DNA of 64,000 nucleotides from DASRDZ01 sp035652335 (GTDB lineage: Bacteria; Chloroflexota; Dormibacteria; Aeolococcales; Aeolococcaceae), in the NCBI GenBank assembly GCA_035652335.1, contig DASRDZ010000092.1:1-64000 (forward strand), given 5' to 3'. A program made the translations under genes and the position numbers. Positions 32,583-40,922 of the stretch are shown here, in pieces (the stretch's first letter is position 1; every line of letters starts with the position of its first letter). The notes under the pieces are model-generated. The model was given only the letters and a program-made list of their open reading frames with translations, was not told the origin of the DNA and searched no databases.

Positions 32583-33620
32583 GTGCGGCGCTCGCCGTAC
32601 CACCGCATCCCGGTGAAGGTGCGCCGGCGGGTCTTCGGCATCGCGCGTGCGCTGGTCGGCATCGCGGTGCTGGCGTACATCCTCAGCCTGCTGCACGTCG
32701 AGGCGTTCCAGCCGCTGGGGCGGTCGCGCAACCTGCTCTGGCTGGCGACGGCGCTCGGCTGCCTCGCCGCCAACGTCTACGTCGCCGCCTGGCGCTGGCA
32801 GTCGCTGCTGCGCATCCTCGGCGTCCGCGAGCGCATCGCCCCGCTGCTCCGGGCCATCTACGTCGGCGCCTTCTACAACCTGGTGCTGCCCGGGCAATTG
32901 GGCGGCCAGGCGATCAAGGTGATGCTGCTGGGCCGCCGCTCCCCGGCGATGACCGCGATCGTCGCCTCGGTGGCCATCGACCAGCTGATCGTGGTGGTGG
33001 CGCTCTTCGGTCTCGCCCTGGTCAGCGCCGCCTTCGCCCCTCCCCTCGCCTACCGGGCGGGCTGGCTGGTCGGCTTCGGGCTGGTCTTCCTGGCCTCGGT
33101 GGCGCTGCTGCTGTTCTCGGTGACGCCGCGGGTGCAGCGGCGGCTGCTGCGGCGGATGCGCCGCTCGCGGTTCATGCCGGACGGGCTGCGCCACCAGACG
33201 GCCAGGACCTGGCTGCAGCTCTCCTCCTACGGCCGCCACCCGGTGGCGCTCTCCTTCGCCGTCGCCCAGGCGGTGCTCTTCCTGCTCACCCTGGCGGGGA
33301 TGGCCTTCGGGCTGGCCGCCGCCGTCGACATCGAGCTCGACTTCGTGACCATCGTCTTCGTGCTCTGCCTGGCCCTCATCGCCGGGGTTGCGCCGTTCAC
33401 GCTGGCCGGGCTCGGCACCCGGGAGGCGACCTTCACCGGCGTGTTCCACCTCTTCGGCGTGCCCACGGCCACCGGCGCCACGTTCGCGCTGCTCTGGCTG
33501 CTGCTCAACTCGCTGGCCGACGCGCTGGGAGGGGCGATGCAGCTCTGGCACCCGCGCCAGACCGGCACCCTGGAGCGCCCCCGGCCGCCTCACCGCTACT
33601 CGGGCGTCCCGCCCTCCTAG
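32583..33620 (+). CDS. Flippase-like (LPG synthetase TM / UPF0104) membrane protein
   Basis: The protein has about 345 residues with eight or so hydrophobic helices. It matches the lysylphosphatidylglycerol synthase transmembrane/AglD-like family: YVGAFYNLVLPGQLGGQAIK, then a C-terminal APFTLAGLGTREATFTGVFH motif. Members move or transfer lipid-linked groups; without the aminoacyltransferase domain this one is usually called a flippase-like protein. It starts 41 bp after the kimA-like stop, probably in one operon. The start is uncertain: GTG 32583 is used and no ribosome site is visible; the frame is open back to 32538. Confidence 0.72.
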   Translation: MRRSPYHRIPVKVRRRVFGIARALVGIAVLAYILSLLHVEAFQPLGRSRNLLWLATALGCLAANVYVAAWRWQSLLRILGVRERIAPLLRAIYVGAFYNLVLPGQLGGQAIKVMLLGRRSPAMTAIVASVAIDQLIVVVALFGLALVSAAFAPPLAYRAGWLVGFGLVFLASVALLLFSVTPRVQRRLLRRMRRSRFMPDGLRHQTARTWLQLSSYGRHPVALSFAVAQAVLFLLTLAGMAFGLAAAVDIELDFVTIVFVLCLALIAGVAPFTLAGLGTREATFTGVFHLFGVPTATGATFALLWLLLNSLADALGGAMQLWHPRQTGTLERPRPPHRYSGVPPS

Positions 33621-33701
33621 CTGCTCACCGCTTCCCGGAGGAGTCCGCGCGCCGAGCGTGACGGGGCGGCGGCCAGCGGTCCAGTCGACCTGTCCGGGCC
33701 G

Positions 33702-33707
33702 TACACT
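33702..33707 (+). promoter_or_regulatory. -10 box upstream of the aminotransferase
   Basis: TACACT lies 59 bp before the ATG used (23 bp before the alternative GTG at 33731). Confidence 0.35.
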
Positions 33708-33766
33708 CTCGCCGACCCATTCACCGCGGAGTGCTCCGCTCCGCCCTCTCAGGCGTGCGTCCTTCC

Positions 33767-35065
33767 ATGCTCGATTCCCTCCCGACCGGCGCCGCGAGCG
33801 TCCCCGACACCATCCGCCGGCTCGGGGGCGGCGGCCCCCGGCGCATCGCCGAATCGGCCGGGGTGGTCATCACCCACGGTCGTGGCGCCCACCTCGTCGA
33901 CTCCGAGGGGCGGAGCTACGTCGACTTCGCCACCGCCATGGGCGTCGCCGGCTTCGGCCACGCTCATCCCCGCTGGGCAGCGGCCATCGCCGAGCAGGCG
34001 GGGCAGCTCGCCGCCACCGTGCTGCACACGCCGATGCAGGCCGAGTACCTCGCCGGCCTTGCCGAGATCGTCCCGCCGGGGCTGGAGCGGGTGGCCCTCT
34101 ACTCGGGGGGCACCGAGGCGGTCGAGGTGGCGCTGCGCCTGGCCCAGTCGGCCACCGGGCGCAACCACGTGGTCTCCTTCACCAGCGGCTTCCACGGGAA
34201 GACGGCGGGGACGCGCTTCACCGGGCGCCGCTACGCGGGCGAGCGCGAGGCTCTCGGCATCGGCTGGGTGCACGACGTCCCCTATCCCCTCTGCACCGAG
34301 CACGACGCGGTCAGCTATCCCGACTGCGAGGGCGACGGCGCGGCCGAGCTGGCCGAGCTGGACCGCCATGCGGCGACGCTCGACGGCGGGGTGGCCGCGG
34401 TCATCGTCGAGCCGGTGCTGGGCACGGCGGGAAACCGTCCGCCGCAGCGCCGCTTCCTCTCGCGCCTGCGCGACCTCTGCACCCGGCGCGGCTGGCTGCT
34501 CATCCTCGACGAGAACATCACCGGCTTCGGCCGCCTCGGCACCCACTTCGCCGCCGACTGGTTCTCGGTGAAGCCGGACATCCTGGTGATGGGCAAGGCG
34601 ATGGGCGGCGGCTTCCCGCTCAGCGGCGTGGCCGCGCCCAGCTCGCTGTGGGACAACAGCCTCTACGCGGAGATGTCGGCGACCTCCTCCTCGTACGGTG
34701 CCAACCCCGTGGCCTGCGCCGCGGGCCTGGCGGTGCTCGACATCCTTCGCGAGGACGGCTTCCTCGACAACGTGCGCGAGGTCGGCGCCGTCCTCGGCCG
34801 CGGCATCCGCGAGATCGAGGCGCAGTCCCCGTACGTGGTGCGCTCGCGCGGCGTGGGCATGATGCTCGGCTTCGACTTCGTCGACCCCGCGACGGGCGAG
34901 CCGGCCGGCCCCGAGCTGTGCAAGCGGCTCTTCCTCGACACCCTGCATCGCGGCCTGCTCATCGTCGGCGACGTCCCCGGCGTGCGGCTCAACCCGCCCA
35001 TGACCCTGAGCGTCGCCGAGGCCGAGCAGGCGCTGGAGGCCCTGGCCGGAGCCGTATGCCGCTGA
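33767..35065 (+). CDS. Class III PLP aminotransferase
   Basis: This protein of about 432 residues belongs to the 4-aminobutyrate/ornithine aminotransferase family. It contains YSGGTEAVEVALRLA (cofactor phosphate region), the FHGKTAG motif, ILDENITGFGR (Asp that contacts the PLP nitrogen) and VMGKAMGGGFP, with Lys as the Schiff-base residue. It transfers an amino group from an omega- or alpha-amino compound to a 2-oxo acid. The substrate is not evident. An upstream GTG at 33731 would add 12 residues. It overlaps the following dehydrogenase gene by 10 nt. Confidence 0.85.
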   Translation: MLDSLPTGAASVPDTIRRLGGGGPRRIAESAGVVITHGRGAHLVDSEGRSYVDFATAMGVAGFGHAHPRWAAAIAEQAGQLAATVLHTPMQAEYLAGLAEIVPPGLERVALYSGGTEAVEVALRLAQSATGRNHVVSFTSGFHGKTAGTRFTGRRYAGEREALGIGWVHDVPYPLCTEHDAVSYPDCEGDGAAELAELDRHAATLDGGVAAVIVEPVLGTAGNRPPQRRFLSRLRDLCTRRGWLLILDENITGFGRLGTHFAADWFSVKPDILVMGKAMGGGFPLSGVAAPSSLWDNSLYAEMSATSSSYGANPVACAAGLAVLDILREDGFLDNVREVGAVLGRGIREIEAQSPYVVRSRGVGMMLGFDFVDPATGEPAGPELCKRLFLDTLHRGLLIVGDVPGVRLNPPMTLSVAEAEQALEALAGAVCR

Positions 35066-36045
35066 GCATCGGGCTCTGCGGGCTCGGCTCGGCCGCCACC
35101 CGCGCCCACCTTCCCGCGCTCTCGCGCGCCGAGGAGACCGGCGCCGCCGCCGTGGTCGGCGTCTGCGACCCCGATCCCTCGCGGTGCGAGCTCTTCCTCC
35201 GCCAGTCGCGGCAGGCGCGAGGGTACGGCGACGTCGTCGCCCTGCTCGACGGCGCCCATCCGGATGTGCTGGTCATCGCCTCGCCGCCCTCGGCGCACCT
35301 CGACGCCATCGCCGCCGCCGTCGAGCGCGGCGTCGACGTGCTCTGCGAGAAGCCGCTCGGGCTGTCCTTCGCCGACGTGGCCCGCCTCGATGCCCTGGCC
35401 GCCGCCCATCCCGAGCGGCTGCTGGCCCCGGTGCACCAGTACCGCCTCGCCTCGCCCTGGCGGGTGTTCGCCCGGGCGCTGCAGGTGGCCGCCGCACGCG
35501 AGTGCGCCTTCCGCATCGACGCCGAGGTGGAGCGCCCGGGCACCGACCCGCTCAGCGCCGGTGGGTGGCGCGCCGACCCCGACCACGAGGGCGGCATTCT
35601 CGGCGACCACGCCGTGCACTATCTGGCGCTCTGCTGGATGACCGGCCTGTCGGCGCGCATCGTCAACTGCGAGCGCAGCGGCGAGGGCGGCAGCGAGACG
35701 GCGCGCACCGAGCTCCGACTGGGCAAGGGCCAGGCGGCGATCACCGTGTCCTACGCGGGCCACGCGCGGCACAACCGGATCGCCCTCGACATCCCCAGCG
35801 CCGGCTTCCACCTCGACTGGCACGACGACTCCCTCACCGTCACCCGCCGCGGCGGCCCCGGCTCGGTGCGCCGGGTGGGCGCGCTGAGCGCCCGCCAGTT
35901 CGTCAACGACCTCTACGAGCCGATGTACGACGAGCTCCTCGCCCGCATCGACGACGCCGCCTGGCGCGCCGAGCGGACCGCCGAGACGCTCGGGGTCGCC
36001 CGCATGCTGGCGGAGTCGCTGCGCATGGCGACGACGACTGCGTGA
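35056..36045 (+). CDS. Gfo/Idh/MocA-family NAD(P)-dependent dehydrogenase
   Basis: This 329-residue protein has an N-terminal Rossmann fold (IGLCGLGSAATRAHLPAL) and the family's VLCEKPLG motif, where the Lys is in the active site. A C-terminal alpha/beta substrate domain contains GGILGDHAVHYLAL, with the His and Asp expected near the substrate. Relatives oxidise or reduce sugars, inositols or amino sugars. Translational coupling to the aminotransferase suggests a two-step pathway on a keto/amino sugar or similar compound; this is inference. Confidence 0.85.
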   Translation: MPLSIGLCGLGSAATRAHLPALSRAEETGAAAVVGVCDPDPSRCELFLRQSRQARGYGDVVALLDGAHPDVLVIASPPSAHLDAIAAAVERGVDVLCEKPLGLSFADVARLDALAAAHPERLLAPVHQYRLASPWRVFARALQVAAARECAFRIDAEVERPGTDPLSAGGWRADPDHEGGILGDHAVHYLALCWMTGLSARIVNCERSGEGGSETARTELRLGKGQAAITVSYAGHARHNRIALDIPSAGFHLDWHDDSLTVTRRGGPGSVRRVGALSARQFVNDLYEPMYDELLARIDDAAWRAERTAETLGVARMLAESLRMATTTA

Positions 36046-36130
36046 CGATTCCGACAGCGTCTCCCGGGTTGGCTCTACCATCCCGAGCTGAGGGGCCGAT
36101 GCAGCCCCGCCTCTGCACCTGACTGGACCA

Positions 36131-36439
36131 ATGAACGACCTCTCCGACCTGGCACGGGCGGTCCTGCTCGCCTTCGCCGACCTGGGCATCTACCTCCCCA
36201 GCAACCGCGAGCGCATCGTCCGCAAGATCCGCGGCTTCGACCCCCTCGACCCCGCCCAGCTGGAGCAGTTCCTCGACCTCTGCATCGAGGCCGACCTCAT
36301 CGCCCCCGAGGACCGGGGACGTCTCCGCCTGGCGCCGACGGAGGCGAAGAAGCTCGCCGCCTCCCTCGACGGGCACACGCCCGTGCCCGACGACCAGGCG
36401 CGCGCGTGGGCGCAGCTCCTCGGCGGCGCGCCCGCCTAG
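36131..36439 (+). CDS. Small helical protein, unknown
   Basis: This 102-residue protein is helical with charged heptads (NRERIVRKIRGF, LEQFLDLCIEADLIAPEDRG, LAPTEAKKLAASL). No signal or membrane segment is seen. Its 3' end overlaps the convergent WS/DGAT gene by 4 bp. No family is recognised. Confidence 0.55.
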   Translation: MNDLSDLARAVLLAFADLGIYLPSNRERIVRKIRGFDPLDPAQLEQFLDLCIEADLIAPEDRGRLRLAPTEAKKLAASLDGHTPVPDDQARAWAQLLGGAPA

Positions 36440-37968
36440 GAGGCCTTCCGGGCGCGCGTGCTCCTGGCGGCGCCGGCGGTGGCCGTCTTCCGCCGTGGCG
36501 CGGTTGCCCGCGCCGAGCGAGCGGGGCCACTCCGGCTCGGCGGCCCGTCCGCTGTGGCGGGCGCGGCCGCGGTGGCCAGCACCAGCTCGGCAACCGAGTC
36601 CTGCACGCCCTGCGCCAGCAGCTCGACGTCCGCCATGCCGTGCCGGTCGGCGAGGTAGCCGAAGTTGAGCTGCCCGTTGTAGCTGAAGATGGCGATGGCC
36701 ACGTACTGCCCGGCGTAGAGGAAGGCGACGGGGAACGCCTCGACCAGCTTCGACCCCTGGCAGTACAGCGGGAACTGCGGCCCCGGCACGTTGGTCACCA
36801 CGAGGTTGAAGCCGATCTGCCGCAGCGAGGCGCGCGACACCATGGCGTGCAGCGTCGCCGGCGCGAACCCCGCCAGGCTGAGGAGGAAGTCGGCGCCCAC
36901 CGCCTGCTTGCGAGCCTTCAGGCGGTCGACGGTGGCACGCACCTGCTGCAGCCGGTGCACGGGATCGGGCTCGGTGATGGGCAGCTTGACCAGCAGCATG
37001 GCCAGCCGGTTGCCCAGCGCCGTCTTCTCGGAGTCGTCGCGGATGCTCACCGGGCAGAGCGCGGTGATCGACTCCTCGCCGAGGTCGACGCCGCGGGCCA
37101 TCATGAAGCGGCGCAGCCCGCCGGTGACGGCGGCGAGCACCACGTCGTTGATGGTGCCGCCGTGCTGTCCCTTGATGGTGCGGAAGTCGCTGAGGGGGAA
37201 GCGGCTGAAGGTGTAGATGCGCGAGGGCCCCGTCTTGCCGTTGAGCACCCCTCGCGGCGCGCGCATCGCCGGCACCATCTGCGCCAGACCCTCGGCGGTG
37301 TCGCGGAGCGCGGCGGCGAGCCGCCGCGGTCGCTCGGCGACGGCGCGCGCGGCGCTGACCATGCGCGCCGGGCGTGCCACCCGCTGGCGCAGCGAGTCGA
37401 CGAGGAGGCCCAGCGACGTCGGCGCCGCCCCGGCGCTGCGCCGCCGCCTCGGCTCGGCCTCCGGCAGCGCGCGGGCGTCGGGGTCGACGTCGAGAAGGAT
37501 GGTGGCCAGCTCCAGGTTGCTGATGCCGTCGACCATGGCGTGGTGGGTCTTGGTCATCAGCGCCCAGCGCCCGTTCTCCAGCCCTTCGACGATGTACAGC
37601 TCCCAGAGGGGGCGGCGGCGGTCGAGCGGCCGCGAGAAGACGCGCGCCACGAAGTCGGCCAGCTCGGCGTCGCCGCCGGGCGCCGGCAGCGCGGCGCGGA
37701 GGACGTGGCGGGAGATGTCGAAGTCGTCGTCGTCGACCCACACGGGGACGTCCAGGCTGAGCGGGACGAAGGCCAGCTTCTGCCGGTACCGCGGCATGAG
37801 GTCGAGCCGGGGCTCGATGGCGCGGACCAGCGCCTTGTAGAGCTTCTCGCCGCTGCCCAGCGGTCCCTTCTCGAACACGGCGACGCCGCCGATGTGCATG
37901 TGCGTGTTCGGCGTCTCGAGGTGGAGGAACGAGGCGTCGAGCGGGCTGAGCTTCTGCGCGCCTTCCAT
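36436..37968 (-). CDS. Wax ester synthase / acyl-CoA:diacylglycerol acyltransferase (WS/DGAT)
   Basis: This 510-residue enzyme has the start LSPLDASFLHLETPNTHMHI and the HHAMVDG active-site motif (HHxxxDG) at about residue 140. PLSDFRTIKG is followed by NDVVLAAVTGGLRR, typical of the C-terminal half. It joins acyl-CoA to a fatty alcohol or diacylglycerol to make storage lipid. A Lys/Arg/Ala-rich tail follows residue 465. It starts 13 bp after nth on the same strand, though no functional link is known. Confidence 0.9.
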   Translation of the reverse strand: MEGAQKLSPLDASFLHLETPNTHMHIGGVAVFEKGPLGSGEKLYKALVRAIEPRLDLMPRYRQKLAFVPLSLDVPVWVDDDDFDISRHVLRAALPAPGGDAELADFVARVFSRPLDRRRPLWELYIVEGLENGRWALMTKTHHAMVDGISNLELATILLDVDPDARALPEAEPRRRRSAGAAPTSLGLLVDSLRQRVARPARMVSAARAVAERPRRLAAALRDTAEGLAQMVPAMRAPRGVLNGKTGPSRIYTFSRFPLSDFRTIKGQHGGTINDVVLAAVTGGLRRFMMARGVDLGEESITALCPVSIRDDSEKTALGNRLAMLLVKLPITEPDPVHRLQQVRATVDRLKARKQAVGADFLLSLAGFAPATLHAMVSRASLRQIGFNLVVTNVPGPQFPLYCQGSKLVEAFPVAFLYAGQYVAIAIFSYNGQLNFGYLADRHGMADVELLAQGVQDSVAELVLATAAAPATADGPPSRSGPARSARATAPRRKTATAGAARSTRARKAS

Positions 37969-37981
37969 CAGGCGGTGAACT

Positions 37982-38686
37982 CTACTGCGCGCGGCGCGTG
38001 CTTTTCCGGGCGGCGCGCGGGCCGGCCCTGAACGCCGAAGGACAGATGTCGTTGAGGACGCAGCGCTCGCAGCGCGGGCTGCGCGCCAGGCAGACGCGGC
38101 GGCCGTGGAGGATGAGGCGCAGGCTGAGGTCGGTCCACTCGCTCCTGGGGACCATGGCGGTCACCTCCGCCTCGATGCGCACGGGGTCGGTCGAGGTGGT
38201 GAGCCCGATGCGGCGGCTGAGCCGGGTCACGTGGGTGTCGACGGGGAAGCCGGGGACGCCGAACCCGACGCCGAGGACGACGTTGGCCGTCTTGCGCCCC
38301 ACCCCGCGGAGGGTGACGAGATCCTCCATGCGCGGAGGGACCTCGCCGCCGTAGCGCTCCACCACGTCCTGGGCCATCTCGACGATCGCCCGCGTCTTGG
38401 CGCGGAAGAAGCCGGTGGACCTGATGATCTCCTCCACCTCGGGCAGCGGCGCCGCCGCCAGCGCCCGCGCGTCCGCGAAGCGCGCGAAGAGGACCGGGGT
38501 CACCATGTTGACCCGCTCGTCCGTGGTCTGGGCGCTCAGGATGGTGGCCACCAGCAGCTCGAAGGGGTCGCGATGGACGAGCGCGCACTCCGCCACCGGG
38601 TACTCGCCCTTCAGCCGCTCGACGACCTGCACGGCGCGCTGCCTGGCGCCGCGGGGCGAGCGGGCGCGCGTGGGGCTGGGAGGCAT
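37982..38686 (-). CDS. nth: Endonuclease III (DNA glycosylase/AP lyase)
   Basis: This 234-residue base-excision repair enzyme removes oxidised pyrimidines and cuts at abasic sites. It has helix-hairpin-helix LRGVGRKTANVVLG with the catalytic Lys, the catalytic Asp in PVDTHVTRLSRR, and a C-terminal [4Fe-4S] motif C-x6-C-x2-C-x5-C (CLARSPRCERCVLNDIC). It is full length. The ATG at 38686 is about 60 bp from the mdh promoter on the other strand. Confidence 0.93.
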   Translation of the reverse strand: MPPSPTRARSPRGARQRAVQVVERLKGEYPVAECALVHRDPFELLVATILSAQTTDERVNMVTPVLFARFADARALAAAPLPEVEEIIRSTGFFRAKTRAIVEMAQDVVERYGGEVPPRMEDLVTLRGVGRKTANVVLGVGFGVPGFPVDTHVTRLSRRIGLTTSTDPVRIEAEVTAMVPRSEWTDLSLRLILHGRRVCLARSPRCERCVLNDICPSAFRAGPRAARKSTRRAQ

Positions 38687-38747
38687 CGCCGCAGGATAGT
38701 CGCCCGTGCCCGGGACGGTCGCGGAGCGTGGCCTCGAACCCCTTGCC

Positions 38748-38753
38748 TACAAT
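38748..38753 (+). promoter_or_regulatory. -10 box of mdh
   Basis: TACAAT lies 43 bp before the mdh GTG. A clear -35 is not visible. Confidence 0.5.
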
Positions 38754-38796
38754 CGCTCCCCGGCCCTGCACCACGAAGCTACGAGGAGAGACGCGC

Positions 38797-39783
38797 GTGC
38801 GCTCGAAGATCACCGTCGTCGGAGCCGGCAACGTCGGCGCCACCCTGGCCCAGCGCCTCGCCGAGCGCAACTACGCGGACGTCGTCCTGGTCGACATCGT
38901 CGAGGGGCTGCCCCAGGGCAAGGGCCTCGACATGCTCGAGTCCGGGCCCATCGTCGGCTTCGACTCCCTCATCACCGGCGCCAACTCCTACGAGGAGACC
39001 GCCGGGTCCGACGTCGTCGTCGTCACGAGTGGCGTGGCGCGCAAGCCCGGGATGTCGCGCGACGACCTGGTGATGATCAACGCCAAGGTGATCGCCTCGG
39101 TGGTGCGCGAGGTGTCGCGGCACTCGCCCGACTCGGTGCTGGTCATGGTGACCAACCCGCTCGACGCCATGGCCCAGGTGGCCGGGGCGGTGAGCGGCTT
39201 CCCGCGCGAGCGCGTCGTCGGCATGGCCGGCGTCCTCGACACCGCGCGCTTCCGCACCTTCATCGCCCAGGAGCTGGGTGCCTCGGTCCTCGACGTGCAG
39301 GCCTACGTGCTGGGCGGCCACGGCGACACCATGGTCCCGCTCACGCGGCTCACCACCGTCGCCGGCGTGCCGGTCGAGAAGCTGATCCCGCGCGACCGCC
39401 TGGAGCAGATCGTGCAGCGCGCCCGCGACGGCGGCGCGGAGATCGTCAACCTGCTGAAGACGGGCAGCGCGTACTACGCCCCGTCCGCGGCTGCGGCGCA
39501 GATGGTCGACGCCATCCTCCTCGACACGCGCCAGGTGCTGCCATGCAGCGTCCGCCTGCAGGGCGAGTACGGGCTGCAGAACATCTTCACCGGCGTCCCC
39601 TGCCGTCTCGGCGCCGGCGGGCTGGTCGAGGTCGTCGAGGTCGAGCTGACCGCCGACGAGACCGAGGCCCTCCACCGCTCCGCCCGCGCCGTCAACGACG
39701 TGCTGGAGGTCATCGACTCGCGGCGCGAGGAGATCGACGCCTCGCTGCCGCCCGTCGGGCAGGGGGTGAAGGTCGGCGCCTAG
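38797..39783 (+). CDS. mdh: Malate dehydrogenase (LDH-like type)
   Basis: This 328-residue enzyme oxidises malate to oxaloacetate with NAD+ in the citric acid cycle. The N-terminus ITVVGAGNVGATLAQRLAER is the NAD-binding fold, and the acidic VLVDIVEG end of strand 2 favours NAD. VARKPGMSRDDL carries the substrate-loop Arg; VTNPLD and GMAGVLDTARF are family motifs; GGHGDTMVPL holds the catalytic His. GTG 38797 has GAGGAG 7 nt upstream, so an in-frame upstream extension was rejected. It lies near the sdh genes, which act in the same cycle, but is on the opposite strand. Confidence 0.95.
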   Translation: MRSKITVVGAGNVGATLAQRLAERNYADVVLVDIVEGLPQGKGLDMLESGPIVGFDSLITGANSYEETAGSDVVVVTSGVARKPGMSRDDLVMINAKVIASVVREVSRHSPDSVLVMVTNPLDAMAQVAGAVSGFPRERVVGMAGVLDTARFRTFIAQELGASVLDVQAYVLGGHGDTMVPLTRLTTVAGVPVEKLIPRDRLEQIVQRARDGGAEIVNLLKTGSAYYAPSAAAAQMVDAILLDTRQVLPCSVRLQGEYGLQNIFTGVPCRLGAGGLVEVVEVELTADETEALHRSARAVNDVLEVIDSRREEIDASLPPVGQGVKVGA

Positions 39784-40070
39784 AGCTGCGGCGGGCGCCC
39801 CCGCTCGCCGGGGTCGAGCGGGTCGACGGTGCTGATCTGCGCGGCGAGCGGGTCGTCGCTGTCGTCCTTGGGGGTGGAGATGGTGGACGGCTCCGGCTCG
39901 ACGCGCTTGGGGTGGACGCCGAAGAACGGACCGATGGCCATGAGCAGGCCGAGGCTGGCGCGCCGCAGGTCGCCGTGGCGGAACTCGTCGGTGTGGGAGT
40001 AGCGGTAGAAGGCCGCCAGCGCCACCACGAGGACGGCGATCACCGCGCCCAGGACGACGTCGGTGATCAC
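39780..40070 (-). CDS. Small single-helix membrane protein at the end of the sdh operon
   Basis: This 96-residue protein has one membrane helix (VVLGAVIAVLVVALAAFYRY) and a cytoplasmic, acidic, Pro-rich tail. It starts with GTG 33 bp after the sdhB stop and on the same strand. Its job is unknown; a small accessory subunit or assembly factor for complex II is possible. Its stop overlaps the mdh stop by 4 bp. Confidence 0.6.
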   Translation of the reverse strand: MITDVVLGAVIAVLVVALAAFYRYSHTDEFRHGDLRRASLGLLMAIGPFFGVHPKRVEPEPSTISTPKDDSDDPLAAQISTVDPLDPGERGRPPQL

Positions 40071-40103
40071 GGCAGCCTGACGCTCACACGCTGAGGACGG
40101 ACC

Positions 40104-40922
40104 TCAGCGGCGGAAGATCCTGCCGACCCAGGCGATGGGATCCCAGTGGCGGTCGACGACGCGCTCCTTCATGGGGATGATCGCGTTGTCGGTGATGTGG
40201 ATGTGCTCGGGGCACACCTCGGTGCAGCACTTGGTGATGTTGCAATAGCCGAGGCCGCCGTCCTCGCGCACCAGGTCGCGCCGGTCGGCGGCGTCCTTGG
40301 GGTGCATCTCCAGGCCGGCGACGCGGACGAAGAAGCGCGGCCCGTAGAAGCGCTCGTGCAGGTCGTGGCTGCGCAGCACGTGGCAGACGTCCTGGCAGAG
40401 GAAGCACTCGATGCACTTGCGGAACTCGTAGAGCCGCTCGATGTCGGGCTCCTTGATGCGCCAGGGCTCGGTGGATGCGGCATCCGCGTCGGTGGGCGTG
40501 AAGGGCGTGATCTTCCGGTTGACGGCGAAGTTGCCGGAGACGTCGGTGACCAGGTCCTTGATCAGCGGGAACGTCTTCATCGGGCGCACCGTGATCGGCC
40601 CGTCGGGCAGCTCGTCGACGCGCGTCTTGCAGAGCAGCACGGGACGGCCGTTGACCTCCGCGGAGCACGAGCCGCACTTGGCGGCCTTGCAGTTCCAGCG
40701 CACCGCCAGGTCGGTGTCGACGTGCTTCTGGATGTAGTGCATGGCGTCGAGGACGACCATGCCCGGCACCATCGGCACCTGGTACGCCTTGTCCCCCTCG
40801 GGGGCGTCCGGGGTGCCGCGGAAGACGCGGAAGTCGACGCTCTCGCCGTTGCCCGTCTGCGGCGTGGCCGCGGGGCCGTGGGCGGTGACGTCGGACGCTG
40901 CCGGGTCGCTGACGGTGGCCAT
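40104..40922 (-). CDS. sdhB: Succinate dehydrogenase iron-sulfur subunit
   Basis: This 272-residue subunit carries electrons from the flavin to the membrane. The [2Fe-2S] domain holds CKAAKCGSC and a later Cys in VLLCKTR; the C-terminal helical domain has CIECFLCQDVC and ITKCCTEVCPEHI for the [4Fe-4S] and [3Fe-4S] clusters. The ATG at 40922 overlaps the sdhA stop, indicating coupling. An N-terminal 40-residue extension is disordered. Confidence 0.93.
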   Translation of the reverse strand: MATVSDPAASDVTAHGPAATPQTGNGESVDFRVFRGTPDAPEGDKAYQVPMVPGMVVLDAMHYIQKHVDTDLAVRWNCKAAKCGSCSAEVNGRPVLLCKTRVDELPDGPITVRPMKTFPLIKDLVTDVSGNFAVNRKITPFTPTDADAASTEPWRIKEPDIERLYEFRKCIECFLCQDVCHVLRSHDLHERFYGPRFFVRVAGLEMHPKDAADRRDLVREDGGLGYCNITKCCTEVCPEHIHITDNAIIPMKERVVDRHWDPIAWVGRIFRR

